From assembly GCA_013414795.1 (NCBI GenBank), contig CP058732.1, positions 2,021,950 to 2,085,949 on the forward strand: 64,000 nucleotides of DNA, given 5' to 3'. The translations under genes and the position numbers were made by a program. Of the stretch, positions 45,516 through 54,569 are shown piece after piece. Position 1 is the first letter of the stretch. Every line of letters starts with the position of its first letter. Source of the DNA: Candidatus Kapaibacterium sp. GTDB lineage: Bacteria > Bacteroidota > Ignavibacteria > Kapaibacteriales > UBA2268. A model generated the notes under the pieces. That model worked only from the letters and a program-made list of their open reading frames with translations. It searched no databases and was not told the DNA's origin.

Positions 45516-46079
45516 TTGGAAACATTGTTTAACATCGACTTATCAATTTTTTACTTCATCAACAAAAGCATAGCCAATCCAATTTTCGATAAACTTTTCG
45601 TTCTTCTTACAGTTCAAGAAAATTGGTATCTACTTTACTCAGTATTAATTTATTTCCTATGGAGCAAATATCAAATTCGGGGTAAAATTTTCATTTTGCT
45701 CTTGGTTATAACTATTTTTGTTGCCGACCAATTAAGTAGTCATTTGATAAAAGAACTCGTAGGAAGAATTCGACCTTGCCACACTCTCCAAGACATTAGA
45801 TTACTTGTCCCTTGTGGTGGCGGAAAATCTTTCCCTTCTTCCCACGCTGTCAACAATTTCGCTTTTGCTATTCTTTTGGGTTCCTTTTTCCGCAATTATA
45901 GAGTTCATTTTATTGTAATTGCCACGTTAATTGCTATTTCACGAATCTACGTTGGTGTCCATTATCCCTCCGATGTTGTCGGTGGTGCAATTTTGGGGAC
46001 TTTGGTCGGTTTCCTTTTCGTGTATATCCATAGGAATCTCATTCAAAAACTTGTTGAAAGATATTTGGAGAAAAAATGA
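45516..46079 (+). CDS. PAP2-family membrane phosphatase
   Basis: About 187 residues. There is no ATG before the conserved part: the frame opens after a TGA at 45495-45497, leaving TTG at 45516 or TTG at 45525 as start. The three phosphatase motifs are KELVGRIRP, FPSSHA and SRIYVGVHYPSD. Five or six membrane helices. It removes phosphate from a lipid such as undecaprenyl or phosphatidylglycerol pyrophosphate/phosphate on the periplasmic side. Stop overlaps the next ATG. Confidence 0.88.
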   Translation: METLFNIDLSIFYFINKSIANPIFDKLFVLLTVQENWYLLYSVLIYFLWSKYQIRGKIFILLLVITIFVADQLSSHLIKELVGRIRPCHTLQDIRLLVPCGGGKSFPSSHAVNNFAFAILLGSFFRNYRVHFIVIATLIAISRIYVGVHYPSDVVGGAILGTLVGFLFVYIHRNLIQKLVERYLEKK

Positions 46080-47020
46080 GAAAAATCGCATACTTCTTGC
46101 TCCTTGTATGTTTTGTTGGATGTGGTCGTTGTTCACAAGACAAATCCAACATACCAGTTAAACCAATCAACACAAAAGAAATCGTTGTCGGAACTTTCAA
46201 TATTGAATGGCTTGGCGATGGTATCTCCGACCGAATCGAACGAAGCGAACAAGATTATCGAAACATTGCGAAAATTATTGAAGAAACGCAATGTGATATC
46301 GTTGGCGTTCAAGAGATTGAAAATTTCAATGCTTTGTCGAAATTAATTAAATATTTGCCCGACTATTCTTTTTACCTCACCCGAGACGATGCCCCCCAAA
46401 AAGTTGGAGTAATCTATCGAAAAGAAATAAAAATCCGATATATTGCCGATTACACGCCTCTTGAAGTTGAAGAAAGGCGAACTCGTCCTGGCATTGTCGT
46501 AGCAGTTCAAAAGGGAAACTTCGATTTTTTGGCTCTTGTCGTGCATTTCAAGGCAACTTCCCAATTCGACAATACACCAGAAAAATTAGAACAAAGTAGA
46601 GTTCTCCGCACTCGCCAAGCGGAAGTTGTTTCCCATTGGATTGATTCAATTCTTTCTCTAAAAAATGAAAACGACCTTTTCGTGATTGGTGATTTCAACG
46701 ACACTCCTTTAAGAAAGCAGTTCAATACCCTTGTTCCTTTACTTTCAAATTCAAATGTCGTTTTTCTTACGGAAAAGTTAAAGAGTTGTAGATTTTCAAA
46801 TGCTTATGTTATCGACCAAATTCTGGTATCAAAATCCGTTCTGGATAGATACATTCCAAATAGTGTGAATCTTTACAACACTTATGAGATGTTTCCAAAA
46901 GAAGTAGCAGAAAAAATATCTGACCATTGCCTTGTTTTTGCAAGATTTGATGTAACCAAACCAGACAACGACCCAAGTAAATACTTTGAAATAACTTCAA
47001 GTATATCCCAACGGAGGTAA
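46076..47020 (+). CDS. Lipoprotein of the endonuclease/exonuclease/phosphatase family
   Basis: 314 residues. Lipobox CFVGC gives Cys16, so it is membrane-anchored outside the cytoplasm. EEP motifs: GTFNIEWLGD, VGVQEIEN (metal Glu), VVHFKAT, IGDFND and ISDHCLV (catalytic Asp-His). Substrates of the family include nucleic acids and phospho- or inositol-phosphate esters; for an envelope lipoprotein next to a PAP2 lipid phosphatase either DNA or phospholipid is possible. ATGA overlap with the PAP2 gene. Confidence 0.87.
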   Translation: MRKIAYFLLLVCFVGCGRCSQDKSNIPVKPINTKEIVVGTFNIEWLGDGISDRIERSEQDYRNIAKIIEETQCDIVGVQEIENFNALSKLIKYLPDYSFYLTRDDAPQKVGVIYRKEIKIRYIADYTPLEVEERRTRPGIVVAVQKGNFDFLALVVHFKATSQFDNTPEKLEQSRVLRTRQAEVVSHWIDSILSLKNENDLFVIGDFNDTPLRKQFNTLVPLLSNSNVVFLTEKLKSCRFSNAYVIDQILVSKSVLDRYIPNSVNLYNTYEMFPKEVAEKISDHCLVFARFDVTKPDNDPSKYFEITSSISQRR

Positions 47021-47021
47021 A

Positions 47022-47807
47022 ATGCGACTACTTTTTCTATTTTTTTTGGTATGTTGTATGAAATTAAATCTTTACGGCAATGATACCTTAAATATACTTT
47101 TTTCCAAATCCATCGGTTCGGAAAACTACAATAAATATTGTTCTTATATAAAAGCAATAAATCCCAACATTAATTGCATCAATGCTTACGGACTAAAATT
47201 AGAAGAAATTGCTTCTACTTTTCAAAACATCGATGGTTTGGTATTAACTGGTGGACCAGACGTTAACCCTAAATATTACCAAAAGGAACAAGACTCTTCC
47301 CTCTGCGTGGTTGACGACTATCGAGATAGTCTTGAGTTCCTTCTTTTAGAACTTGCTTTCAAAAACAACATTCCAATTTTTGCAATCTGCCGTGGCGAAC
47401 AAGTCCTTAATGTTTACCTTGGCGGAACCCTTTACCCAGATATTCCAACATATTTTCCTTCCGAGACGATTCACAGATGTGAAAAACCAAATTCACAGTG
47501 TTTTCATTGGGTTTATCTTGAAAAAAACAGTAACTTATATAAATTGATTGGACAAGACAGTATTTTAGTGAATAGTTTCCATCATCAAGGAGTGGAGAAA
47601 TTAGGAAAGGGTTTAGTACCAACTGCCTTTTCGAAAGAAGGACTTATTGAAGCATACGAATGGAAAGATTCTTCAATGAAACCATATTTTCTTGCTGTTC
47701 AATGGCATCCCGAAAGGTTAGGAATTGAAGACATTGCATCCAGAAAACTTGCAGAAGAATTCCTCCGAAAAGTCATCGAACGCAAAACAGCAAATCAAAA
47801 GAAGTAA
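47022..47807 (+). CDS. Exported class I glutamine amidotransferase-like hydrolase (peptidase C26)
   Basis: 261 residues. GLVLTGGPDVNP, the nucleophile Cys123 in AICRGEQVLN and His229/Glu231 in QWHPER form the gamma-glutamyl-gamma-aminobutyrate hydrolase (PuuD) type active site. Unlike the cytoplasmic PuuD it starts with a hydrophobic signal (about 1-19), so it should act in the envelope on gamma-glutamyl peptides. One base after the EEP gene, third in a coupled operon. Its 3' end overlaps that of the opposite gene by 13 bases. Confidence 0.87.
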   Translation: MRLLFLFFLVCCMKLNLYGNDTLNILFSKSIGSENYNKYCSYIKAINPNINCINAYGLKLEEIASTFQNIDGLVLTGGPDVNPKYYQKEQDSSLCVVDDYRDSLEFLLLELAFKNNIPIFAICRGEQVLNVYLGGTLYPDIPTYFPSETIHRCEKPNSQCFHWVYLEKNSNLYKLIGQDSILVNSFHHQGVEKLGKGLVPTAFSKEGLIEAYEWKDSSMKPYFLAVQWHPERLGIEDIASRKLAEEFLRKVIERKTANQKK

Positions 47808-49708
47808 TTGAAATCTATTTGAAAGAGAACAAAATTTTTTCTCGACAAATTGCTTTGATAATAATGCTTGAAGCACAAATTCAAATATTTGAACAAACTT
47901 AATTTTACCCAAGAGGTTAACCTCCATCCCTTTCCGTAGAATGGAACAGAAAGCATATATTCTGGGGCAATTATTTCGAATACATAAATTGCAGAGGAAT
48001 AACTCGTAGTGGAAAAGTAATTATATCTTGAACCTAATTCAAAAATTTGTAAAATCTTGCTCGATAAATCAATGCAAAAATGCATTCCAGTTTCGTTTGG
48101 GAGTAATTCCCGATTATTCAAATACAATAAATCGAGCCGTTGAGTTGATGTAAAGGTCTTTAAAAAATTGAATTTATGCTCAACCAAGAGTTGATACTTT
48201 ACCTTCGGGAAAGGAATTTGATTTGTCTTTTGAACATTGTAGACATAATCTGTTTTATCTTCCCTTTTCAGACGAAATCTTAAACTGGAATTTTCGAATG
48301 GTTCGAACAAAAGTTGAATAAATATGTCCTGCCCTCGATATGGAATTTGCAAAAGATTTGTTGAACTCAAAGACTTGTAGAAATCAGTGTAAAATTGCAA
48401 CGAAACATTTTCGCCACCCATTTCAAAAGAGTAGAAAACTCCGAATTCATTGTTGGGATAGGAATTCTCTCCAAGCATAGAACCAAATGGTGACCTAAAG
48501 TCATTTGAAAAATATCGAATATTTATTGTACTTGCAAATCTTTTTGCTTCGTATCTTACTCCAGAAACCAATCCAAGTTTCTTTCCCTTATCAATACTTA
48601 TTTCCGATGAAAAGTGAATAGAATTCAAGAAATTTACATCGTAAAATAATGAATGGTAAAGATTTCCTTTACCTAATGGGAATCGTTTGGAGCTTGTTTC
48701 CAAATATTTATCATAATTGGGGCTGAAAATGGAATATCCAAAAGTAAACGTATTTGTATTTGTTACAAGTTGAAGAAAATAGCCATTTTCTTTTAGAACA
48801 TCCTTCTTACGAAGTTCATTAGAATCACGAAAATATCCCATAGTATAAATTGAAGTTACCTTTTGGATAGAAGTATCAAAATTTCCCGACCTATTCGTCA
48901 GTGAAACAAAACCGTTGAGATTAAGATTGAATATCTCCGATAAATTCCAATTTGTTGCAAAAGCGACACCGTTAAAAGTGCCCCAATCTAATGCACTTGT
49001 CGTAGGCTTTATTTTATTGGTGTTTGCAAAAGAATTTTTGGCTGGGTTTGACCCTTTGTAAATTCCATAAGGCTCGCCCAAAACATTACCCCAAAAACTT
49101 TTGAAAACAAAACTTCCCAAAATTACTCTATAATTGGAATTGTCGAACGAAAGAAAGTATTTCTTATCATTAAAGTATGATTCTTCCCCAATATCTTTGT
49201 TTAGTGAAACACCAAGCGAAAAATTTTTGTAAAGAACAATCAACCTTTGATAGGAATCCATATTATCCCCAAGGTAGGATGTGTCACTTACAAAATTTGT
49301 ATAGAACCTTGATTTTAAGTCAAGAATTAATCCATTGTTCTCATTTCCTCTATCTAATGAATTTCGTTTAGTTGAAGTTTCTTTCACCTTGGTACAAAGT
49401 TTTATCAACTCACATTGTGAAGAGAGCAAATTCAACGAGTCGCAAATTTCGTTAAAAGACATCCCTTTCGCACTTAAAGAAATAATTCGTGTGGCAGTTT
49501 TTCTATTAACACCAAGCAAATCTGATATTTTCTGAACATTTTCTTTAACCAGTTCTATTTTGTAATTCATATAAAACTCGACTTCGTCAATGGTTTTGGT
49601 TTTGCCAGTTTCCTCGTAAAGAAGTTCGAGCAATTGTGGTAAATCCAATTGCGAAAATCCAATTGAAGTGCAGAGGAAAAGGCAAAAGAAAATTCCAAAT
49701 GCCTTCAT
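47795..49708 (-). CDS. Outer-membrane protein with N-terminal helix-hairpin-helix segment
   Basis: 637 residues. Signal peptide to about 19. Residues about 25-110 are helical, with LLGVNRKTATRIISL and GMSFNEICDSL reading as ComEA-like helix-hairpin-helix turns. The rest is long, regular beta-strand with many aromatic residues, ending FVLFQIDFNYFF, a barrel-closing C-terminus. This combination is a recurrent unnamed type in Bacteroidota. Follows the next gene on the minus strand with a one-base gap. Confidence 0.75.
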   Translation of the reverse strand: MKAFGIFFCLFLCTSIGFSQLDLPQLLELLYEETGKTKTIDEVEFYMNYKIELVKENVQKISDLLGVNRKTATRIISLSAKGMSFNEICDSLNLLSSQCELIKLCTKVKETSTKRNSLDRGNENNGLILDLKSRFYTNFVSDTSYLGDNMDSYQRLIVLYKNFSLGVSLNKDIGEESYFNDKKYFLSFDNSNYRVILGSFVFKSFWGNVLGEPYGIYKGSNPAKNSFANTNKIKPTTSALDWGTFNGVAFATNWNLSEIFNLNLNGFVSLTNRSGNFDTSIQKVTSIYTMGYFRDSNELRKKDVLKENGYFLQLVTNTNTFTFGYSIFSPNYDKYLETSSKRFPLGKGNLYHSLFYDVNFLNSIHFSSEISIDKGKKLGLVSGVRYEAKRFASTINIRYFSNDFRSPFGSMLGENSYPNNEFGVFYSFEMGGENVSLQFYTDFYKSLSSTNLLQIPYRGQDIFIQLLFEPFENSSLRFRLKREDKTDYVYNVQKTNQIPFPKVKYQLLVEHKFNFLKTFTSTQRLDLLYLNNRELLPNETGMHFCIDLSSKILQIFELGSRYNYFSTTSYSSAIYVFEIIAPEYMLSVPFYGKGWRLTSWVKLSLFKYLNLCFKHYYQSNLSRKNFVLFQIDFNYFF

Positions 49709-49709
49709 A

Positions 49710-50489
49710 TTAAAATTTCAAGACAACTCCAATTGTATTAGAAAACAACAGATAACTGTGATATTGAAGAAAGAGAGAAACTACAATATCACTCAATTTG
49801 TAACCAAAGCCAAAGGTTACAACTTGAGGGTTAGTTTTTACATCAAAATCGAAGTAAATGTTTTCAAACGGCTCGAAGTAGATGAAAAAATTGTAGGAAG
49901 TATACATTTTCAAAAAGTAACGAACTTCCGCACCCACTGAATATCCATTTAAAATTTCAGATTGAACACCGAAAGTTGCTATTTGATTCTCAAAATCATT
50001 AATTGATAAAAGATTTTTATATGAGAAAGAAAGAGTAAGATTCTGAAACGCTACATACTCAAGAAAAGCGTCCCAAGAAAATTTGGCTTTTTTGCCAAAA
50101 TTATCGATTGATAACATTTTCGTAGAAATTCTTGTCGCAATATTGAATTGTTGGAAAATGTTTTTTTGAAATGCAACCTTAAAGTTACTATAAGAAAACT
50201 TCTTCGAGCCTAAATACTCCAAAAACAAGCCACAATTCAATCCATCAGCCAGAGGAAAACTAAAATTGCTTCCCAGCGAATTCAGTTCTGGCAGAAGATA
50301 TTTCGATGGTGAAACTAAAAATGATGCTTTCAATTGTTTTGAATGCTTCAAATTTAAAGGATTGGTAAACCAAAGCGGAAAAAAATCTCTACTGCTTGAT
50401 GTTGCTCGGTCTGGAATTGAAAAAAATACATTTGGTTCTTGTGAATGCAATGTAATTACTGCCAAGAAAAAAACAATAATTATTTTCAT
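49710..50489 (-). CDS. Outer-membrane beta-barrel protein
   Basis: 259 residues with a short signal peptide (about 1-16, LHSQ). The remainder is strand-rich, with lipid-facing aromatic residues and a C-terminus ending in LKF. No named family. Directly upstream of the HHH-barrel gene, one base apart, so probably functionally paired. Divergent from porD across 70 bases. Confidence 0.65.
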   Translation of the reverse strand: MKIIIVFFLAVITLHSQEPNVFFSIPDRATSSSRDFFPLWFTNPLNLKHSKQLKASFLVSPSKYLLPELNSLGSNFSFPLADGLNCGLFLEYLGSKKFSYSNFKVAFQKNIFQQFNIATRISTKMLSIDNFGKKAKFSWDAFLEYVAFQNLTLSFSYKNLLSINDFENQIATFGVQSEILNGYSVGAEVRYFLKMYTSYNFFIYFEPFENIYFDFDVKTNPQVVTFGFGYKLSDIVVSLFLQYHSYLLFSNTIGVVLKF

Positions 50490-50559
50490 TACAAGTTAAA
50501 TTTAAATTGAAATTTAAAGAAAAATATGTAAATTGATATTTTAATTCAATAAATTTGTT

Positions 50560-51486
50560 ATGAAAAAGATTTTTGTAATTTTAATTACCACTATAACTAA
50601 CTTTTTCCTTTCGTTCGGGGCTTCATATTCACAAGAAATAAAAGCAAATGTAACAGTCAATACCGACCTACTTTCTATTGAAGCCAAGCAATATGTTTCC
50701 ACTCTTAAATACGACCTTGAAAATTACATAAACAATCAAAAATTCACTGACGAGAACTGGGAAGGCGAACCGATTCCAGTTGATATTAACATCTACTTTA
50801 CCGCTGGTGGAAACAATCGTTACACTGCAAAAATGGCAATTGTTTCCCGACGCTACGTCGACAATCCCGAAAACGACTTGCAAATGACCGTTCCAACTTT
50901 AATGATAACCGAAACAAATTGGAAGTTCGAGTATTCCTTCGGTGCAAATTTAACATACAATCCAACTCGCTTCGACAATTTTACATCAGTAATTGATTAT
51001 TATATGCTGCTTGTAATTGGGTTCGACAAAGACACCTATGAAGAACTTGGCGGAAACTCCACATTTGAGAAGGCACGGAACATTCTTCTGCTCGGTGCTT
51101 CCCAACAAGCCGAGGGGTTCGAAACTTATGTAGAACCTGGGAGTTTTACCAAGTACAACATTATTTCTGAATTAGTTAATCCAAGATATTATCCTTTTCG
51201 ACGCTTGATCTTTTCTTTCTACGTTGATGGTATCGATAAACTTGCTTACAACAAAGAAGAAGGAATGAAGAATATCGTCAAGGTGATTGAGGAAATGTCC
51301 AAATTTAAACAAGAAAAAATTGTCGAAGCAAGCCTTTTGATTCAGTTGTTTTTCGATACGCACAATCAAACCTTGGCGACTCTTTTCAATGGTTACAAAG
51401 ACAAAGAATTTTTTAAAAATCTAATGTACCTCGACCCAAAAAACTCTATGTTATACCAAGATGCAATGGATGGAAAACTAAAATAA
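50560..51486 (+). CDS. porD: T9SS-associated protein PorD (DUF4835)
   Basis: 308 residues. Signal peptide ending near SYSQ (about 25). The mature start EIKANVTVNTDLL, then VDINIYFTAGG, IDYYMLLVIGFDKDTYEELGG and NIISELVNPRYYPFRRLIFSFYVDGID, follow the DUF4835 family, whose members are called PorD and linked to the type IX secretion system. The name rests on recalled family similarity. A TAAATTTG sits only two bases before the ATG, too close to be its promoter with a normal leader. The next gene, nine bases on, is a T9SS cargo. Confidence 0.82.
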   Translation: MKKIFVILITTITNFFLSFGASYSQEIKANVTVNTDLLSIEAKQYVSTLKYDLENYINNQKFTDENWEGEPIPVDINIYFTAGGNNRYTAKMAIVSRRYVDNPENDLQMTVPTLMITETNWKFEYSFGANLTYNPTRFDNFTSVIDYYMLLVIGFDKDTYEELGGNSTFEKARNILLLGASQQAEGFETYVEPGSFTKYNIISELVNPRYYPFRRLIFSFYVDGIDKLAYNKEEGMKNIVKVIEEMSKFKQEKIVEASLLIQLFFDTHNQTLATLFNGYKDKEFFKNLMYLDPKNSMLYQDAMDGKLK

Positions 51487-51495
51487 AGGTGTTTT

Positions 51496-53442
51496 ATGAG
51501 AAAAATTCTATTACTTATTGCTTTGAGTCTTACATTTCTTTGCAGTCCATTATACTCCCAAACGCTAATTTGGCAACAAACCGACTTTTCACTAACTGGA
51601 AATGTCAATCTGGTGCACGTTGGTCCAAACGGGTTGATTTACGCTGGTAGTTTCAATACGGGAGTATACGTAACCAGCGATAAAGGACAAAGTTGGACAA
51701 CACGTAACAATGGTCTATCCAATTTGCAAGTTTTTGCTTTTCTCAACGTAGCAGACACAATGTTCGTTGGAACACTCGACGGAGTTTATAAATCGACTAA
51801 TTATGGAATGAATTGGGAACCTTCCAACGAAGGATTATTCGATAAATACATCAACGCATTAGCAATCACCAAAAACCAAAAGATGCTTGTTGGAACACTG
51901 TACAATGGCTTGTTCATATCGACTAATTTTGGCAGATCCTGGACACAGATGGATAATGAATTCAAAAATAAAAGCGTGAATTGCATTCTTGCAAAAAACG
52001 ATGGTTTCGTCCTTGTTGGTACAACTTCGGGACTTTACCGTGCTACACAAATGTTTGACTTCTGGGGCAAAGTCGACGCTGACCTAAAAAATAACACAAA
52101 CATAAACACCATCGCTGTTGATTCAACGGGTAATATTTACCTCGGAACAAACAATGGCTACATTTACAAATCTATTAATAACGGTGTCAGTTGGACCGAG
52201 GTTTATCAAATTGCTAATACCCCAATTTATAAAATTGTAGTCTCCCCCCAAAATGTTGTTTACGCAGCAACATATGGCAAAGGAGTGTTAAGAAGCAAAA
52301 ACGCTGGTGCAACTTGGGAAGAAGTAAACGATGGTTTATACAATCAATATACAACTGGAATTATCGCACTCTCAAATCGTGAACTATTCGTTTCCACCTG
52401 GGGAAATGGAGTGTTCTACGGAAAAGAATACGAAATTTCAACTTCGGTCGAAGGCGAATATTGCACTGGGAATCAAATCTCAATAGATTATTACGTAACC
52501 ATCCAGTTCAACTCCGACAATTACTTCATTGCACAACTCTCTGACAATAGTGGCTCCTTCAAAAATCCCATTGAATTAGGGAGAGTTCAAAGTACAACAA
52601 GCGGAACCATTACTGGCACAATACCAAACAATGTTTCAACAGGAATACTTTATCGTGTTAGGGTAATTTCAACAAGCCCTCCACTGATTGGCGCCGATAA
52701 TAGGAAGAACATAAGAATTTATAAAGGTTTAAACCCAGTAATTTCTGGAAAAGCCTCGGTTTGTGAAAATGATATTGAAACATATTCAAGTCCAGTCAAA
52801 ATTGGTGTGATTTCGACTTGGAGTGTAACAAACGGGGAAATCTTAAACATCGATGAAACAACCAACACAATTACAATTCAATGGAAAAATGTTGGAATTG
52901 GCGAAGTTAAATTGAACCAAGTTTTAGAAAGCGGAAAGTGCGCCGATTCGAACAAAATAGTGGTAACCATTCATCCCAAACCAGAGAAGCCAGTAATCAC
53001 AAGAAGAGGATACACACTTTACTCCAGTTCAAAAACTGGAAATCAATGGTTTCTGTTCGATCAACCTATACCAAACGCTACTGCGGACTCATTAAACGTG
53101 GAAAATCCTGGTCTGTACTATGTTCAAGTTACAAATGAATTTGGTTGCAAATCCGAAATGTCCGACCCATTCGATTTCTATTACAACGCAGTAGTTGATG
53201 AAAACGAAACCTTTGCGATTTACCCCAATCCTGTATCGACAAAGTTGTTCTTAATTATGCCTGAAAATGTCGAAGAAATCTCAATTACAGATCTCTTCGG
53301 GAGAAATTTGATGAATATTAAACTGGATAATAATACTACCAAGACCACTATTGATGTCTCTACCCTTTCGAATGGAACCTACTTCTTAATAGCCAAAACA
53401 ACCAAAGGTATAAACATTAAAAGATTTAACAAAATAAATTAA
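51496..53442 (+). CDS. T9SS cargo with BNR-type propeller
   Basis: 648 residues. Signal peptide 1 to about 21. Repeated BNR/Asp-box turns (SDKGQSWTT, STNYGMNWE, STNFGRSWT, SINNGVSWT, SKNAGATWE) lie in residues about 45-290, indicating a sortilin-like propeller. Residues about 310-550 are Ig/PKD-like sandwiches with Cys pairs. The C-terminus (about 571-648, FAIYPNPVSTKLF, LSNGTYFLIA) is a T9SS type A sorting domain. Co-transcribed with porD. Binding target unknown. Confidence 0.85.
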   Translation: MRKILLLIALSLTFLCSPLYSQTLIWQQTDFSLTGNVNLVHVGPNGLIYAGSFNTGVYVTSDKGQSWTTRNNGLSNLQVFAFLNVADTMFVGTLDGVYKSTNYGMNWEPSNEGLFDKYINALAITKNQKMLVGTLYNGLFISTNFGRSWTQMDNEFKNKSVNCILAKNDGFVLVGTTSGLYRATQMFDFWGKVDADLKNNTNINTIAVDSTGNIYLGTNNGYIYKSINNGVSWTEVYQIANTPIYKIVVSPQNVVYAATYGKGVLRSKNAGATWEEVNDGLYNQYTTGIIALSNRELFVSTWGNGVFYGKEYEISTSVEGEYCTGNQISIDYYVTIQFNSDNYFIAQLSDNSGSFKNPIELGRVQSTTSGTITGTIPNNVSTGILYRVRVISTSPPLIGADNRKNIRIYKGLNPVISGKASVCENDIETYSSPVKIGVISTWSVTNGEILNIDETTNTITIQWKNVGIGEVKLNQVLESGKCADSNKIVVTIHPKPEKPVITRRGYTLYSSSKTGNQWFLFDQPIPNATADSLNVENPGLYYVQVTNEFGCKSEMSDPFDFYYNAVVDENETFAIYPNPVSTKLFLIMPENVEEISITDLFGRNLMNIKLDNNTTKTTIDVSTLSNGTYFLIAKTTKGINIKRFNKIN

Positions 53443-53466
53443 ACTACCTTTTTGACAAAATAAAAA

Positions 53467-53495
53467 GAAGGAGGCAAAAGCCTCCTTCCATTTTT
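53467..53495. terminator. Bidirectional terminator
   Basis: GAAGGAGGC at 53467-53475 pairs perfectly with GCCTCCTTC at 53480-53488 around an AAAA loop, with T-rich sequence on both sides. Serves the porD operon and the facing rhodanese gene. Confidence 0.85.
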
Positions 53496-53515
53496 GTTTT
53501 CAAAAAAACAGTTAA

Positions 53516-54523
53516 TTACTTTTCATAATCATAATTTTTGATTTCGCTTTCACTAAAAGCAGTCATTTTCTTTTCAACAAGTTTATCGTAAATCATCCCA
53601 TTTGCGCCAAAAAGTAAAGACTTTGCATCGTAACCAATCAAACGCAGATAGGCAACCAAAAAGGCGCTTGTTTGTCCAGTGTAACAATAAACGACAATGG
53701 TTTTATTTGTTGGCAAGGTCAAAAGGTCAACTTCGGTTTTCAAAGAACTCTTTGGAGTATATTGTACTGCACCTGGAATATGCCCAGGATCGAGGTATTG
53801 TGATTCTGGCCAATAGTTTACAATGTAATACTTGTCCAAGTTTTGGAAAACTTGATCAGCAGTGATCGTTGCGGCGGCAAATTTTTCGGCAACCAATGTA
53901 TTCACTCTTGCTTCTAAAATCTCTTGTGCAGTCTTCTTTCCAGTGTTAATAACAGGATAAGTTCCTTTTGGGCCCTTGGGGTTTGCTTTAGTTTCAAATT
54001 GCGATGCATATTTGTTCCCATTGGCAATAACATCACGCCATTTCTTTGCAAAATCTGAATGCCACGAAGCCATTCCCCACTTCAATGAGTAAACATTTTT
54101 GTACCCCAAAATACGAGCCAGAGATGCATAGTACCCAGCAGTTTGCCCAGTATAACAAACAATTACGATCTTATCGTATTTAGAAGCATCAAGGGATTTG
54201 ATATGATTCAAGACATCAGTTTCTTGTAAATTTACAGCCGTACGAATGTGACCACTTGCAAAGTCTGCCGCTGAACGTATATCAATAATGTATGCCTTAC
54301 CAGCCTCTAAATCAGCCTTCAATGTTGCGGCATCGACTATGCTTGGTAAATCAGTATTTACATAGTACTTTCCATAAGGATTTTCAGACGATTCGAGATA
54401 CTTAATTAAAGTCTCCGCTTCGTTAATCGCTGGTTCGTTTGTTTTATCCTCAGAACAAGACCAGATAAAAAATGCAAGGAATAGTAACAAAGCCAATTGT
54501 TTTAAGTTCCATTTCTTCATCAT
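53516..54523 (-). CDS. Double-rhodanese lipoprotein (sulfurtransferase)
   Basis: 335 residues. Lipobox FIWSC gives Cys23. Two rhodanese domains follow, about 60-165 and 215-325, each with an intact active loop: CYTGQTA with Cys123 and CYTGQTS with Cys280. Rhodaneses carry sulfane sulfur on that Cys, from thiosulfate or polysulfide to a thiol or cyanide. Many tandem rhodaneses keep only one Cys; here both are kept. AAGGAGG lies seven bases before the first of two adjacent ATGs. It is 46 bases downstream of the multihaem cytochrome gene, so a joint role in sulfur-linked electron transfer in the envelope is a reasonable inference. Confidence 0.88.
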   Translation of the reverse strand: MMKKWNLKQLALLLFLAFFIWSCSEDKTNEPAINEAETLIKYLESSENPYGKYYVNTDLPSIVDAATLKADLEAGKAYIIDIRSAADFASGHIRTAVNLQETDVLNHIKSLDASKYDKIVIVCYTGQTAGYYASLARILGYKNVYSLKWGMASWHSDFAKKWRDVIANGNKYASQFETKANPKGPKGTYPVINTGKKTAQEILEARVNTLVAEKFAAATITADQVFQNLDKYYIVNYWPESQYLDPGHIPGAVQYTPKSSLKTEVDLLTLPTNKTIVVYCYTGQTSAFLVAYLRLIGYDAKSLLFGANGMIYDKLVEKKMTAFSESEIKNYDYEK

Positions 54524-54569
54524 TTTAAAACCTCCTTTTGTTTAACATAAATCAATTAATAAAATCAAA

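Noticed and set aside
50550-50557. TAAATTTG as promoter of porD
   Set aside because: Only two bases separate it from the ATG and no -33 element lies at the right distance; a transcript would begin after the start codon.
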